NCBI RefSeq assembly: GCF_019879105.1
Contig: NZ_CP082249.1
Location: 992,001 to 1,056,000, forward strand
Origin: Natrinema sp. SYSU A 869
Lineage (GTDB): Archaea; Halobacteriota; Halobacteria; Halobacteriales; Natrialbaceae
Direction: 5' to 3'
DNA length: 64,000 nt
This document shows positions 52,514 through 61,320 of the stretch, piece after piece. The notes below the pieces were generated by a model. That model was not told where the DNA came from and did not search any database. It was given only the letters and a program-made list of their open reading frames with translations. The translations under genes were made by a program, and so were the position numbers. How positions within the stretch are numbered: position 1 is the first letter of the stretch; each line of letters starts with the position of its first letter.

Positions 52514-52971
52514 AAACAGTCGAGGACGACACCGGCAAACGGTACCTGCTTCTCAAACAATCGGACAGTGCGAGTCTCGTACGCGACCCAGAAAACGGCA
52601 ACGAGTGTTACATCCAGAACGACCGTCTCGATGCCGTCGGCGAGGAATCCGCCCTCGAGACGGCCGCGCGAAGCGTCAGTGATCCAGTCGTGACGTTGCT
52701 GACCAACGTCCACGACGAAGAGACGCTCGGACTGTTGGTCGAACTCTCGGAGCGAGGCCCACTCGGCGTTCGCACCCTGCTCGGCGGCTACGACTTCTGT
52801 GAGAGCGACCTGCACGGTCGTCTCACGGTCCTCTCCGCCGCCGGGCTACTCGAGGAAACCGAGATCGCCGGCGAACGCGGCTATCGGCTCACCGAGGACT
52901 GTGAGACCGCACTCGAAACGATTCGGCCGAGCATCGGCTCGGGAACCGAGACGACGGGGGACGGTTCCTGA
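52510..52971 (+). CDS. DUF7346-like winged-helix protein
   Basis: 153 residues. N-terminal MKTVEDDTGKRYLLLKQSDS, LVRDPENGNECYIQNDRLDA is a haloarchaeal signature; the C-terminal half is a winged helix (TLLGGYDFCESDLHGRLTVL, AAGLLEETEIAGERGYRLTE). It lies tail-to-tail with rad50 (41 bases between stops) in a conserved haloarchaeal arrangement, so a link to Mre11-Rad50 is a guess. No metal site is seen. Confidence 0.72.
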   Translation: MKTVEDDTGKRYLLLKQSDSASLVRDPENGNECYIQNDRLDAVGEESALETAARSVSDPVVTLLTNVHDEETLGLLVELSERGPLGVRTLLGGYDFCESDLHGRLTVLSAAGLLEETEIAGERGYRLTEDCETALETIRPSIGSGTETTGDGS

Positions 52972-53012
52972 ATCCGAACCGGCCGAACTAACCGGCGGAC
53001 ACACTCTCGCCG

Positions 53013-55694
53013 TTAGTCAGACGCGAGTAATTCCGCCTCCGGCGGCTCGCCGCGCTCGAGTCGTGAGCGGTTCGACGTCGCATCTTTTTCGACGCGGACG
53101 AGCGAGTCCGCCGCACCGACGAGTTCCTCGTCGTGGCTGACGACGACGATCTGTTCGACGCCGAGATCCCGCATTGACTCGACCAACGAGACGAGTTGGG
53201 TGACGTGGCCCGAATCGAGGAAGACCGTCGGCTCGTCGAGAATGAGTGGCGGCATCGGAGCCGTTCCCTCGACTCCCTCGGCGAGCAGCCGGTAGATCGC
53301 ACACCGCAGGCTGAGGTTGAACAGCGCCCGTTCGCCGCCGGATAGCTGCTCGGGCTCGAGGGCTTCGCCGTCTTTCTGGTAGACGGTTAATCGGTAGTCG
53401 CCGTCGAGATCGATCGCCGCATAGGAGTCGTTCTGGTAGACCAGTTCGAACGTTTCGTTCAGCAGGCGCTCTAAGGTCTCGACGTTGTGCTGGCGCAGTT
53501 CCGCGCGCAGTTCTCCGTACGTCGTCTGCAGCGTCTCGGCCTCCTCGTAGAGCGAGTCGAGGCGCTCGCACCGATCCTCGACCGTCTCGAGGCGCTCGCG
53601 GAGGCGTTCGAGTTCCTCGTGTTCGTTCTCGACAGCGCCGATGGCGTTCTGAATCCCGTTCCGTTGCTCCTCGAGGTCGTCGAGTTTGTCGTCGACCTGC
53701 TGGATGTAGGTCTCGGCGTTCGCCCTGTCTTCGCGAGCGGTCTCGACCCGCTCTTCGTCGAACTCCGACTCGAGATCGCCCTTGCGATCGCGCTTTGCCG
53801 AGAGTGTCTCGCGGCGCTCGTCGTTCATTTCCGCCCAGTCCTGTCGCCGTTCGCGAAGCGTTTCGATCTCTCTTTCGAGGCTTGTCCGCTCGTCGGCGAT
53901 CTCCGAGACGCGTTCCAGAGACTCGAGCGTCTCCGTGATATCCCCGCGTTCGGTGTTGAGCTCGCCAAGTTCCGCCCGCGCGTCGGCCACCTCGTCCTCG
54001 CGTTCGGCTGCCGCGGATCGCTTTTCTTCGGCGTCGGCCGCGTACTCCTCGGCGTCGGCTCGCAGCTGATCGCGCTGGTCGCGTCGGTCCCCGAGGGTCT
54101 CCCGTTTCTCAGCGAGCAACTGTTCAATGTTGTTGCGGTTCTCCTCGAGGCGGTCGACCTGCCGTTCGGCCTCTCGGAGTTCCTCGGCGCGGTCGATCCG
54201 CTCGTCGATGTCGTCGCGCTCCGCTTCGAGGTCCTCACGCTCGGCCTCGAGGTCGGCGAGTTCCTCCCGGCGCTCATCCAGCACATCGACGTGGGGCGAG
54301 TCCTCGACCGGCTGACCGCACTCGGGGCACTTGCCTTCCTCGAGCAGGCGTTCGCCCTCTTCGATCGCGTTCTCGGCGGTCCGGATGTCGGCAGTGACGT
54401 CGTTGATAGCTGAGACCAGTTCCTCGCGTTCGGTTTCGAGGTCGTCAAGGTGAGACGCTGCCGCGCCGAACGCGACCGGCGCGTCCTCGAACGTCGCCCG
54501 CGCGGCCTCAATCTCCTCGTTGAGTTCCTCGAGTTTCGTCTCGCGGTCCGCGATCGTTTCCTCGTCGGCATCGATTCGCTCGTCAAGTTCGTCAGCCTCC
54601 TCGCGAGCGTTTTCAGCCTGTGCATCGAGGTCGTCGGCCTCCTCGCGGAGTCGCTCGATCTCGTCGGTTCCCGTTTCGATCGTCACCGTCAGCTCCTGTA
54701 GCTCGTCGCCGAGTTCCTCGTCGCGAGCCTCGAGGTCCGCAATGCGGCTCTGCACCGCGTCCTCGTCGGGGTCGTCCTCGAGATCGACGGCGTCGACGAG
54801 TTCGGTGCGCTCGGCCGCGAGGTTCTCGCGCTGGTCCCGAACCTCGCTAATTTCGTCACTCGCTTCCTCGCGCTTACGTTCGGTCTCGCTGATCTTCGAC
54901 CGCAGTTCGTCGATCTCCTCGTCGAGGTCTGCGATCTCCTCGCGGGTCTCTTCGTGGTGCTCGAGAACGTCTTCGGCTGTCTCGAGGGTCTCTTGGGCCT
55001 GCTCGCGCTGTGTCTCGTAGTGATCGATCTTCTCGACGACGTCAGTTCGGCGGGACTCGAGGCTATTCAGCCGCTCGTGGAGGTCCTTTTCCTCCTTTTG
55101 CTGGACTTGATTTCGAACGTCCTCGAGGACCTCTTGCTGGCCGTCGAGGACTGTTTTGACGCCGAGTCGGGCCTCGCTGGCACGCTCGCGGTAATCCTCG
55201 AGCGCGCCGAGCTGGAGCAGGTCGTCGATCATGTCCTGGCGATCGCTCGGCGAGGCGTGAATGAGCTTGTTGACCTCGCCCTGTCGGACGTACGCGCAGT
55301 TGACGAACGCCTCGGCGTCCATCCGCAGGAGTTTGGTCACTTCCCGACGAACGTCGCGGGCCCCCTCGATCGTCTCCGTCGGCGTCTCGAGGACGCATTT
55401 TGTCGTGGTCGCGCGGTCGCCGCGCAGTTTGAGGTGGCGCTCGACGTGGTACTCACGGCCGTCGTGCGTGAACCAGAGTTCGACCTCGGCTTCCTCCTCA
55501 CCGGTGGTGATCACGTCGTCGAGTGTTCGTTCGTCTAAGGCCTTCGAGCCGTAGAGTGCGAAGAAGACGGCCTCGAGCAGCGTCGACTTCCCGCTGCCGT
55601 TGACGCCGTGGACGACCGTGACGCCGCGCTCGAGCGTAAGGTCGGCGTCGCCGTAGCACTTGAAGTTCAGCAACCGAACGCGGTCGACCCTCAT
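53013..55694 (-). CDS. rad50: DNA double-strand break repair ATPase Rad50
   Basis: 893 residues. N-terminal half ATPase: VNGSGKSTLLEAVFFALYGS (Walker A). Long antiparallel coiled coils surround the zinc hook GKCPECGQPVEDSPHVDVLD near residue 455. C-terminal half ATPase: QLSGGERALFNLSLRCAIYR (signature) and LILDEPTVFLDSGHVTQLVS (Walker B), with a D-loop. With Mre11 it tethers and processes DNA ends. The start at 55694 overlaps the mre11 stop by 4 bases, so the two are translationally coupled. Confidence 0.96.
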   Translation of the reverse strand: MRVDRVRLLNFKCYGDADLTLERGVTVVHGVNGSGKSTLLEAVFFALYGSKALDERTLDDVITTGEEEAEVELWFTHDGREYHVERHLKLRGDRATTTKCVLETPTETIEGARDVRREVTKLLRMDAEAFVNCAYVRQGEVNKLIHASPSDRQDMIDDLLQLGALEDYRERASEARLGVKTVLDGQQEVLEDVRNQVQQKEEKDLHERLNSLESRRTDVVEKIDHYETQREQAQETLETAEDVLEHHEETREEIADLDEEIDELRSKISETERKREEASDEISEVRDQRENLAAERTELVDAVDLEDDPDEDAVQSRIADLEARDEELGDELQELTVTIETGTDEIERLREEADDLDAQAENAREEADELDERIDADEETIADRETKLEELNEEIEAARATFEDAPVAFGAAASHLDDLETEREELVSAINDVTADIRTAENAIEEGERLLEEGKCPECGQPVEDSPHVDVLDERREELADLEAEREDLEAERDDIDERIDRAEELREAERQVDRLEENRNNIEQLLAEKRETLGDRRDQRDQLRADAEEYAADAEEKRSAAAEREDEVADARAELGELNTERGDITETLESLERVSEIADERTSLEREIETLRERRQDWAEMNDERRETLSAKRDRKGDLESEFDEERVETAREDRANAETYIQQVDDKLDDLEEQRNGIQNAIGAVENEHEELERLRERLETVEDRCERLDSLYEEAETLQTTYGELRAELRQHNVETLERLLNETFELVYQNDSYAAIDLDGDYRLTVYQKDGEALEPEQLSGGERALFNLSLRCAIYRLLAEGVEGTAPMPPLILDEPTVFLDSGHVTQLVSLVESMRDLGVEQIVVVSHDEELVGAADSLVRVEKDATSNRSRLERGEPPEAELLASD

Positions 55695-57127
55695 GCGAAA
55701 TCACCAAGCGAGGCGGTATCGGTGTTCGCGTCGTCGGCATCATCGGCCGACTCGGTGGCCACGTCGTCCTCGGTCGGTTCCGCACGGTCGGCGGTGTCCA
55801 CTGGCTCCTCGCTGTCAGCGGCGTCCGCTGATCGCTCGGCGTCGGCGGCGTCTACTGGTTCCGCGCCACCGTTGGCTGCAGTCTCGACGGTTTCCGCTGC
55901 ACTGTCCGGCTCGGTGTCGGGTGCTGAACCGGCCGCAGAATCCGTCTCCTCGGTGAGGTGATCGGCGACTGTCGTCACGTCCTCGTCGCCCGGTTCACGC
56001 TCCGGTGCGGGCTCGAACGCCGACTCGTCGTCCTCGAGCAGGTCTCGAACCCGCCGCTCGACGGATTCGCGGACGTTTGAATCGGCAAGATCACCGCTCC
56101 GGACGGTCTCGTCGATCTCGAGGGCAGCGTTACTGAGCCCCATCTCGCGCACCCGCTCGCGGACGGCGTCGTCCGGGTTGGCGAAGCTGACCGACACGTC
56201 CTCGTCGGGGAGGTCCCGGCGGTCATTGACCCGGGCGACGAGTGCCCCACGGTCGATCGCGAGCTCCTCGATGGCCGCCGGGGCGATCGGTCGCCCCTCG
56301 CCTTCGATGGTGACGATGACGACCGCATCCGCGAGGTCGTGCTGGCGGACCCGTTCTTGGACGCGGTCGATTCCTTCGTCCTCGGTGAGTTCGACGTCGA
56401 CGAAGACGAACTCGCGGGTCGAGGAGAGACCGCGACGGCTGATGCCGACCGTTCCGTCGTCCTCGAAGTCGACGAGGTTGTAGCCTCGATCCTCGCGTTC
56501 GCTGGCGCTCGCGCGCTCGGTCGACCCGCAGTAGGTGACCCACGTGTCCAGCACCTCGGCGGTGTCCGGTTTGTGGTTGTCCCCCAGCAGGACGGCATCG
56601 AAGTCGACCGTCGACTCCTCGAGGACGGTTTCGGTGTCCCAGTCTGCGTGTGCAAAGGGGTCGAAGAGGCCGTGGCTCACCAGACTGGCGTGTGCTGCAC
56701 CGTTCGGCAGTGCGTCGAAGTCGTAGGTGAGGTCGTCCCGGCGCGAGCGGGGGACGAAGTCGAGTCCGTAGAAAGCGGTGTCGTCGACGACGACCGGGTC
56801 AGCACCTAGTCGCGTCGCCAGTCCGAGATCCGCGAAGAGATCGAGCCACTGTGCGTCGCGTTTTGATTCGTGGTTGCCGACGACGGCGAGAAAGGGAATG
56901 TCGGCGTCGGAGAGCGTCCGGAGGATCTCGACGGTTCCCTGCAGATCGACCAGTCCCGGCCGCCGATCGTGAAAGAGGTCGCCGGCGTGGATCACCGCGT
57001 CGACGTCGTCGGCGACCGCGTCCTCGACGACGTACCGGAACGCCTCGAGGAAGTCCCGTCGTCGCTCGGGCGAGTTGTACTGCTGGTACCCGATATGGGT
57101 ATCGCCCGTATGGATAACCCGCGTCAT
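55691..57127 (-). CDS. mre11: DNA double-strand break repair nuclease Mre11
   Basis: 478 residues. Phosphoesterase motifs: HTGDTHIGYQQYNSPERRRD, IHAGDLFHDRRPGLVDLQGT, LAVVGNHESKRDAQWLDLFA, LVSHGLFDPFAHADWDTETV, LLGDNHKPDTAEVLDTWVTY. These hold the two manganese ions and the catalytic histidine. Residues about 280-370 form the capping domain; from 380 on the tail is acidic and disordered (rich in Asp, Ala, Glu, Ser). It is the first gene of the mre11-rad50 operon. Confidence 0.96.
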   Translation of the reverse strand: MTRVIHTGDTHIGYQQYNSPERRRDFLEAFRYVVEDAVADDVDAVIHAGDLFHDRRPGLVDLQGTVEILRTLSDADIPFLAVVGNHESKRDAQWLDLFADLGLATRLGADPVVVDDTAFYGLDFVPRSRRDDLTYDFDALPNGAAHASLVSHGLFDPFAHADWDTETVLEESTVDFDAVLLGDNHKPDTAEVLDTWVTYCGSTERASASEREDRGYNLVDFEDDGTVGISRRGLSSTREFVFVDVELTEDEGIDRVQERVRQHDLADAVVIVTIEGEGRPIAPAAIEELAIDRGALVARVNDRRDLPDEDVSVSFANPDDAVRERVREMGLSNAALEIDETVRSGDLADSNVRESVERRVRDLLEDDESAFEPAPEREPGDEDVTTVADHLTEETDSAAGSAPDTEPDSAAETVETAANGGAEPVDAADAERSADAADSEEPVDTADRAEPTEDDVATESADDADDANTDTASLGDFA

Positions 57128-57299
57128 TGGCCAGTCGTAGACAGGCCGCCCCTAAAGGGGTTCCGTGACCGAAGTGAAAGTGAAAGCGACAGTTCAGCGA
57201 CCTCGAGGCGGCAGTCCCCATCGAACTGTCCTGACGAACTATCCGACGGTGGCGCACGCTGTCAGCCGTCCGAACGAGAGTGAGGGCGGACGATGACAC

Positions 57300-57380
57300 C
57301 GTGCGAGGGATGAGTGAAGGAACGAAGTGACTGAACGAATCGGCTGGGGAGGACAAGGATATTCCGTGTTGCCAGTATGA
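57300..57380 (+). repeat. Dispersed non-coding repeat, copy C
   Basis: Has the module GGGATGAGTGA (57307-57317), then AACGAAGTGACTGAACG, and the tail AATCGGCTGGGGAGGAC (57338-57354) with TTGCCAGTATGAGCAG downstream (57369-57384). It points toward the IS630 element and faces the split copy R2b. It is the only copy not placed 3' of a gene. Confidence 0.7.
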
Positions 57381-57386
57381 GCAGGA

Positions 57387-57442
57387 CGCTCAATACGCCC
57401 AATCGCTACGGTCGCGCTCAATACACCCAATCGCCACGGTCG
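57387..57442. repeat. Two tandem 28-nt units
   Basis: Two 28-base units starting CGCTCAATAC (57387-57414 and 57415-57442) match at 26 of 28 positions. They sit between repeat copy C and the IS630 element. Confidence 0.85.
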
Positions 57443-57518
57443 ATCACTGTCAGCCAAATCACGATACTGCAGACGGACACTCTACTAGCGCGGATACTGG
57501 TGGCACCACGTCCTCCTA

Positions 57519-58573
57519 TAGTAGGAGTTAGAAATAACTGCTCATCTTTGGTACAGAGAGGTGATTAAGTGCGGTATCGATCGCCGTTGTTAACTCGCCA
57601 AGTGAGTCAAAAAACCGATTGCTGAGAGCCGTTTGGAGCTGTCGCCAGCACTCTTCGACCGGATTGAGTTCAGGAGAGTACGCCGGTAACGTGACGAAGG
57701 CGAGGTCGTCACGGGCCGCCAGGTCCGTGACGGCCGATGCCTGGAAATACGGCGCTCCATCGAGCACGATGATTAGATCTTCTTCGAATTCTTTGCATAA
57801 CGCGAGAATGAAATGTTTCGCGTGATCGGCAGTGACGTACTCGGTGAATCGTGAGAAGAAGCACTCGCCGTCTTCGGTGATCGCGCCGAGCAGACACGTC
57901 CAGTCGCGTTGGCCAGAAAGTTCGACGCTCGGCCGCGTGCCGCGCGGAAACCACGCGGCACGCGGCTCAACCTGGACGGATTTCTTGGTCTGATCGATGC
58001 AGACTACTGTGGCGTCCATCTCCGCTCGCTTTTTTTGAGTTCGTCACGGAACTCTTCTGTGTCGGATTCCTCGGCTTCGTCGGCTGTGCGGCGCGGTTTT
58101 TGGTAACTCAATCCAGCTTCTTTGAGCAACCGCCGGCAACTCGGATAGGAGTACTCGACGCCGTAGGTTTCTTCAAGAAACTCCTGGACGAGCGCCGGCG
58201 TCCATGCCGGCGCGTCGATCCCGACTTCCTCGGGAGGTTCGTGAACGGTTTGTTCAAACTCTTCTTGCTGTGTTTCTGAGAGCTTTCGTTTTCTCCCGGA
58301 TCGGTGAGCATCAGAGACGGCTTGCTCAAGCGGTTCGTCCGTATCGAGTCGCATGAGCCAACTGTAGATCGTCCTTCGACCAGTGTCGTGCCACTCTGCA
58401 AGTTCGGTCTGTGTCACGCCGTTCTTGTACGCAATCGCCGCTAACAACCGTTGTGTCGGCTTGTTTCCCTTAACCTTGTCAAGGGCGTCTTGGAGTTCTT
58501 CAACGGAAATCTCGTCGAGATGGTCCATTGTCTACAGTAACAATCTACGGGCGAAAAATTCTAACGGTTACTA
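57519..58573 (-). mobile_element. IS630 family insertion sequence (1055 bp)
   Basis: Imperfect terminal inverted repeats start TAGTAGGAGTTAGAA (left) and TAGTAACCGTTAGAA (right, other strand). A TA dinucleotide is duplicated on each side (57517-57518 and 58574-58575), as expected for IS630/Tc1-mariner elements. It carries one transposase gene split in two overlapping frames and has inserted into the repeat copy R2b. Confidence 0.88.
57528..58528 (-). CDS. IS630 transposase, two frames joined by probable -1 frameshifting
   Basis: Frame A (58528-58004, 174 residues) has the N-terminal helix-turn-helix (GVTQTELAEWHDTGRRTIYS) and a winged helix with KEAGLSYQKPRR. Frame B (58019-57528, 163 residues) has the DDE catalytic core: VCIDQTKKSVQVEPRAAWFP, LIIVLDGAPYFQASAVTDLA and YSPELNPVEECWRQLQTALS. 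They overlap by 16 bases in frames related by -1. A run of seven As (plus-strand T7 at 58030-58036) sits in the overlap; shifting back one base there gives one chain, DELKKKRAEMDATVVCIDQ. This is typical of the family. Both frames look intact, so the element may be active. Confidence 0.85.
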
Positions 58574-58846
58574 TAGCCGGTTTCTACTCACGCGCGCAAG
58601 CACTCGTTCGTCTGGTTCGCAGAGCATCCGATTCCGCGCTAATGCTCCGGAAATCGCTCGCTCATCCAGTGGAAGACGTGCTACATCTTCCACGCAGTCG
58701 CTCGTTGTACTCGCGACGGCCTCACACGGTGTCGAACCGCGATTCGCTGGTCGTCCATCACGACACAGGCGCGCCACTACACGAAATCAGGCGATACACT
58801 GGACGCCCTCGAGACGGAGAGAAATCGGCGACGTAGAGCGGCGATC

Positions 58847-59116
58847 TTACGATTCGATATCCAGACTGTACAGACGCTTGCGGGCGTCCGAGAACGAAAA
58901 GCGCGAATCGATGACGCTCTCCTCGTCGAGCCGGTTCAGCGCGTACCGGACCGTCCGCGAGGGCAAGAGCGTCTCATCGGCGATCTGTTGTTGGGTCATC
59001 GTATCGTTGTACTCGAGGACCTTCGCGACGAGTTTCGCACTCGGGGGCAGATCCCGAACATCGTCCCACGTTCCCCGCTCGCTGGTCTCCTGTTGAAGCG
59101 ACTCTGAAGCACTCAT
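58847..59116 (-). CDS. Small MarR-like winged-helix regulator
   Basis: 89 residues. SAKLVAKVLEYNDTMTQQQI, ADETLLPSRTVRYALNRLDE and ESVIDSRFSFSDARKRLYSL form a complete winged helix with the recognition helix SRTVRYALNRL. It is divergent from pan, with a 126-base gap that would hold both promoters, so it could regulate pan; this is inference. Copy R2b of the repeat follows its stop. Confidence 0.82.
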   Translation of the reverse strand: MSASESLQQETSERGTWDDVRDLPPSAKLVAKVLEYNDTMTQQQIADETLLPSRTVRYALNRLDEESVIDSRFSFSDARKRLYSLDIES

Positions 59117-59242
59117 CCTATCTCCCCATTCCGAATACGAGGTGATAATATTTTCTATTCCGTTTAATGCCCATCAGTTATACCTCGAGCGCGAATGCAC
59201 CTACCCGAAGTCTCTTATGAACCAGCACCCAAAGGACGGGTG

Positions 59243-60460
59243 ATGAGCGACACCGTGGACGACGTCGACCTCCCATACGACGAGGACGAGGCGTCCCAAC
59301 AGGAGAAAATCCAGGCGCTCGAGGAACGGCTGGAGATCCTCGAGGCGCAAAACGAGGAGATGCGCGACAAGCTCCTCGACGCCAACGCCGAGAACAACAA
59401 GTACCAGCAGAAACTCGAGCGACTCACACACGAGAACAAGAAACTCAAGCAGTCCCCGCTGTTCGTCGCCACCGTCCAGGAAGTCACGGACGAGGGCGTC
59501 ATCATCAAACAACACGGGAACAATCAGGAGGCACTGACCGAAGTCACCGACGAGATGCGCGAGGACATCGAACCCGACGCCAGGGTCGCAGTCAACAACT
59601 CGCTGTCGATTGTCAAACCGCTCTCGAACGAGACCGACGTCCGGGCTCGCGTGATGGAAGTCACCGAGAGCCCCGACGTCAGCTACGAGGACATCGGCGG
59701 TCTTGAGGAGCAGATGCAGGAAGTCCGCGAGACCGTGGAGATGCCCCTCGAGAAGCCCGAGATGTTCGACGACGTCGGGATCGACCCGCCGAGCGGCGTC
59801 CTGCTCTACGGGCCGCCGGGCACGGGGAAGACGATGCTCGCCAAGGCCGTGGCCAACCAGACCGACGCCACCTTTATCAAGATGGCCGGCTCGGAACTGG
59901 TTCACAAGTTCATCGGTGAGGGTGCAAAGCTCGTCCGCGACCTCTTCGACGTCGCCCGCGAGCACGAGCCCGCCGTCATCTTCATTGACGAGATCGACGC
60001 CATCGCCGCCAAGCGGACCGAGTCCAAGACCTCCGGCGACGCCGAGGTCCAGCGGACCATGATGCAGCTCCTGAGCGAGATGGACGGCTTCGAGGAGCGC
60101 GGTGAGATCCGCATCATCGCCGCCACCAACCGCTTCGACATGCTCGATCGGGCCATTCTGCGCCCCGGCCGATTCGATCGCCTGATCGAGGTGCCCAAGC
60201 CGAACGCGGAGGGTCGCGAAATCATCTTCGAGATCCACACCCGCGGGATGAACGTCGCCGACGATGTCGAGTTCGCCCAACTGGCCGAAGACGCCGAGGA
60301 CGCCTCCGGTGCCGACATCAAAGCCGTCTGCACCGAGGCCGGCATGTTCGCCATCCGCGACGACCGCACCGAGATCCGGATGGAGGACTTCCTCAACGCG
60401 TGGGACAAAGTGCAGGCCGAATCCGACGAGACCGAAGAGGTCTCGAAGACGTTCGCCTGA
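59243..60460 (+). CDS. pan: Proteasome-activating nucleotidase (PAN)
   Basis: 405 residues. N-terminal coiled coil (QEKIQALEERLEILEAQNEE, residues about 15-75), OB domain (LFVATVQEVTDEGVIIKQHG), then one AAA+ module: [20 protein letters not shown] near residue 190, Walker B AVIFIDEIDAIAAKRTESKT, second region of homology ATNRFDMLDRAILRPGRFDR. It unfolds substrates and feeds the 20S proteasome. The C-terminus is EVSKTFA; the usual HbYX docking tail has a tyrosine before the last residue, here a phenylalanine. The ATG at 59243 (MSDTVDDVDLPYDED) is favoured over 59195. Confidence 0.95.
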   Translation: MSDTVDDVDLPYDEDEASQQEKIQALEERLEILEAQNEEMRDKLLDANAENNKYQQKLERLTHENKKLKQSPLFVATVQEVTDEGVIIKQHGNNQEALTEVTDEMREDIEPDARVAVNNSLSIVKPLSNETDVRARVMEVTESPDVSYEDIGGLEEQMQEVRETVEMPLEKPEMFDDVGIDPPSGVLLYGPPGTGKTMLAKAVANQTDATFIKMAGSELVHKFIGEGAKLVRDLFDVAREHEPAVIFIDEIDAIAAKRTESKTSGDAEVQRTMMQLLSEMDGFEERGEIRIIAATNRFDMLDRAILRPGRFDRLIEVPKPNAEGREIIFEIHTRGMNVADDVEFAQLAEDAEDASGADIKAVCTEAGMFAIRDDRTEIRMEDFLNAWDKVQAESDETEEVSKTFA

Positions 60461-60623
60461 ACGACTGACTCGAGGTCGACGATAGTTCTTTCTCTCTTTG
60501 GTTTTCGTTCGCTCGAGCGACGGCGTTGGCGATCACTGTATAGTTGCAGTGTGAACCGACCATTGCGTTATCTCTCGGCGAAAATAGTGGTAGCTGAGCC
60601 GTCCAACCCGTGTTACTCAGGAT

Positions 60624-61025
60624 CTACGCTCTCGATGCGAGTGAGCCCCGATACGGATAGTCGCCGAAGCCAAGCAGCGGGAAGCAGACGAATCCGAAGA
60701 ACCACAGCCCAAGAGTGAATCCGATGCCCTGACCGAATGCGTTCGAGACGCCGGCGAACATTTTGTACGCGGCGTAAATGTTCACGAGTGGGACGAACAG
60801 TACGAGGACCCACCACCACTCGTTGCCCCCTATTTTGAACATGATATACCAGTTGTAGATCGGAATAATCGCCGCCCATCCCGGTTGCCCGGCTTTCGCG
60901 AAGGTTTTCCACGTGCCAGCGATATACGCCACGGTAAATGCTATCCCAATGATCAGAGCGACGATACTGCCGCCTCCACCGCCACCTTGTTGCAAGATGA
61001 TTGCTGCCGAATCCAAAAATGACAT
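60624..61025 (-). CDS. DUF5684 family membrane protein
   Basis: 133 residues with four hydrophobic helices: SIVALIIGIAFTVAYIAGTW, WAAIIPIYNWYIMFKIGGNE, WWWVLVLFVPLVNIYAAYKM and FTLGLWFFGFVCFPLLGFGD. The motif GQPGWAAIIPIYNWYIMFKI is diagnostic of DUF5684. The last residues (YPYRGSLASRA) look like the lipid-facing tail. Role unknown. The ATG at 61025 (MSFLDSAAIILQQGGGGGGS) is used; an ATG at 61043 adds six residues. Confidence 0.85.
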   Translation of the reverse strand: MSFLDSAAIILQQGGGGGGSIVALIIGIAFTVAYIAGTWKTFAKAGQPGWAAIIPIYNWYIMFKIGGNEWWWVLVLFVPLVNIYAAYKMFAGVSNAFGQGIGFTLGLWFFGFVCFPLLGFGDYPYRGSLASRA

Positions 61026-61320
61026 CGGTTTTCCTTTAAACATATCACAGATAATCTTTCCGGTTAGATGAATTATTCTGCTGTCTCATGGAGACCGATC
61101 GTCCAGAGACGAACGATCGAGAAGGACCGGTCTGCAGCAGACATTCGCCCTATTCGGCGCTCTTGATAGGGTCCGAGAAAATCCTGCACAGCGTGCTCCA
61201 TCGTCAACCGCGACCGAACACTACTCGCGTGGCCGAATCGGAGACGTCCCACAACCCTCCTCACGTGGTCCCACTCGAGAACAACTTGGCACGGATCAGC
61301 CGTCGAAACTAGTTTCAGTG

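Larger units (their letters stand above)
57475..58810 (-). repeat. Dispersed non-coding repeat, copy R2b, split by IS630
   Basis: Removing the IS (57519-58573) and one TA joins 57475-57518 to 58576-58810. Read on the minus strand this gives GTGAGTAGAAACCGGCTAGG then AGGACGTGGTGCCACCAGTA, the same order as the tails of the other copies. Further 5' on the minus strand are TGGATGAGCGA (58658-58668) and GGAAGA-type arms. It lies 3' of the HTH gene ending at 58847, same orientation. Confidence 0.72.

Noticed and set aside
57387-57442. CRISPR-like tandem 28-mers
   Set aside because: Only two units, directly adjacent with no spacer and no cas genes.
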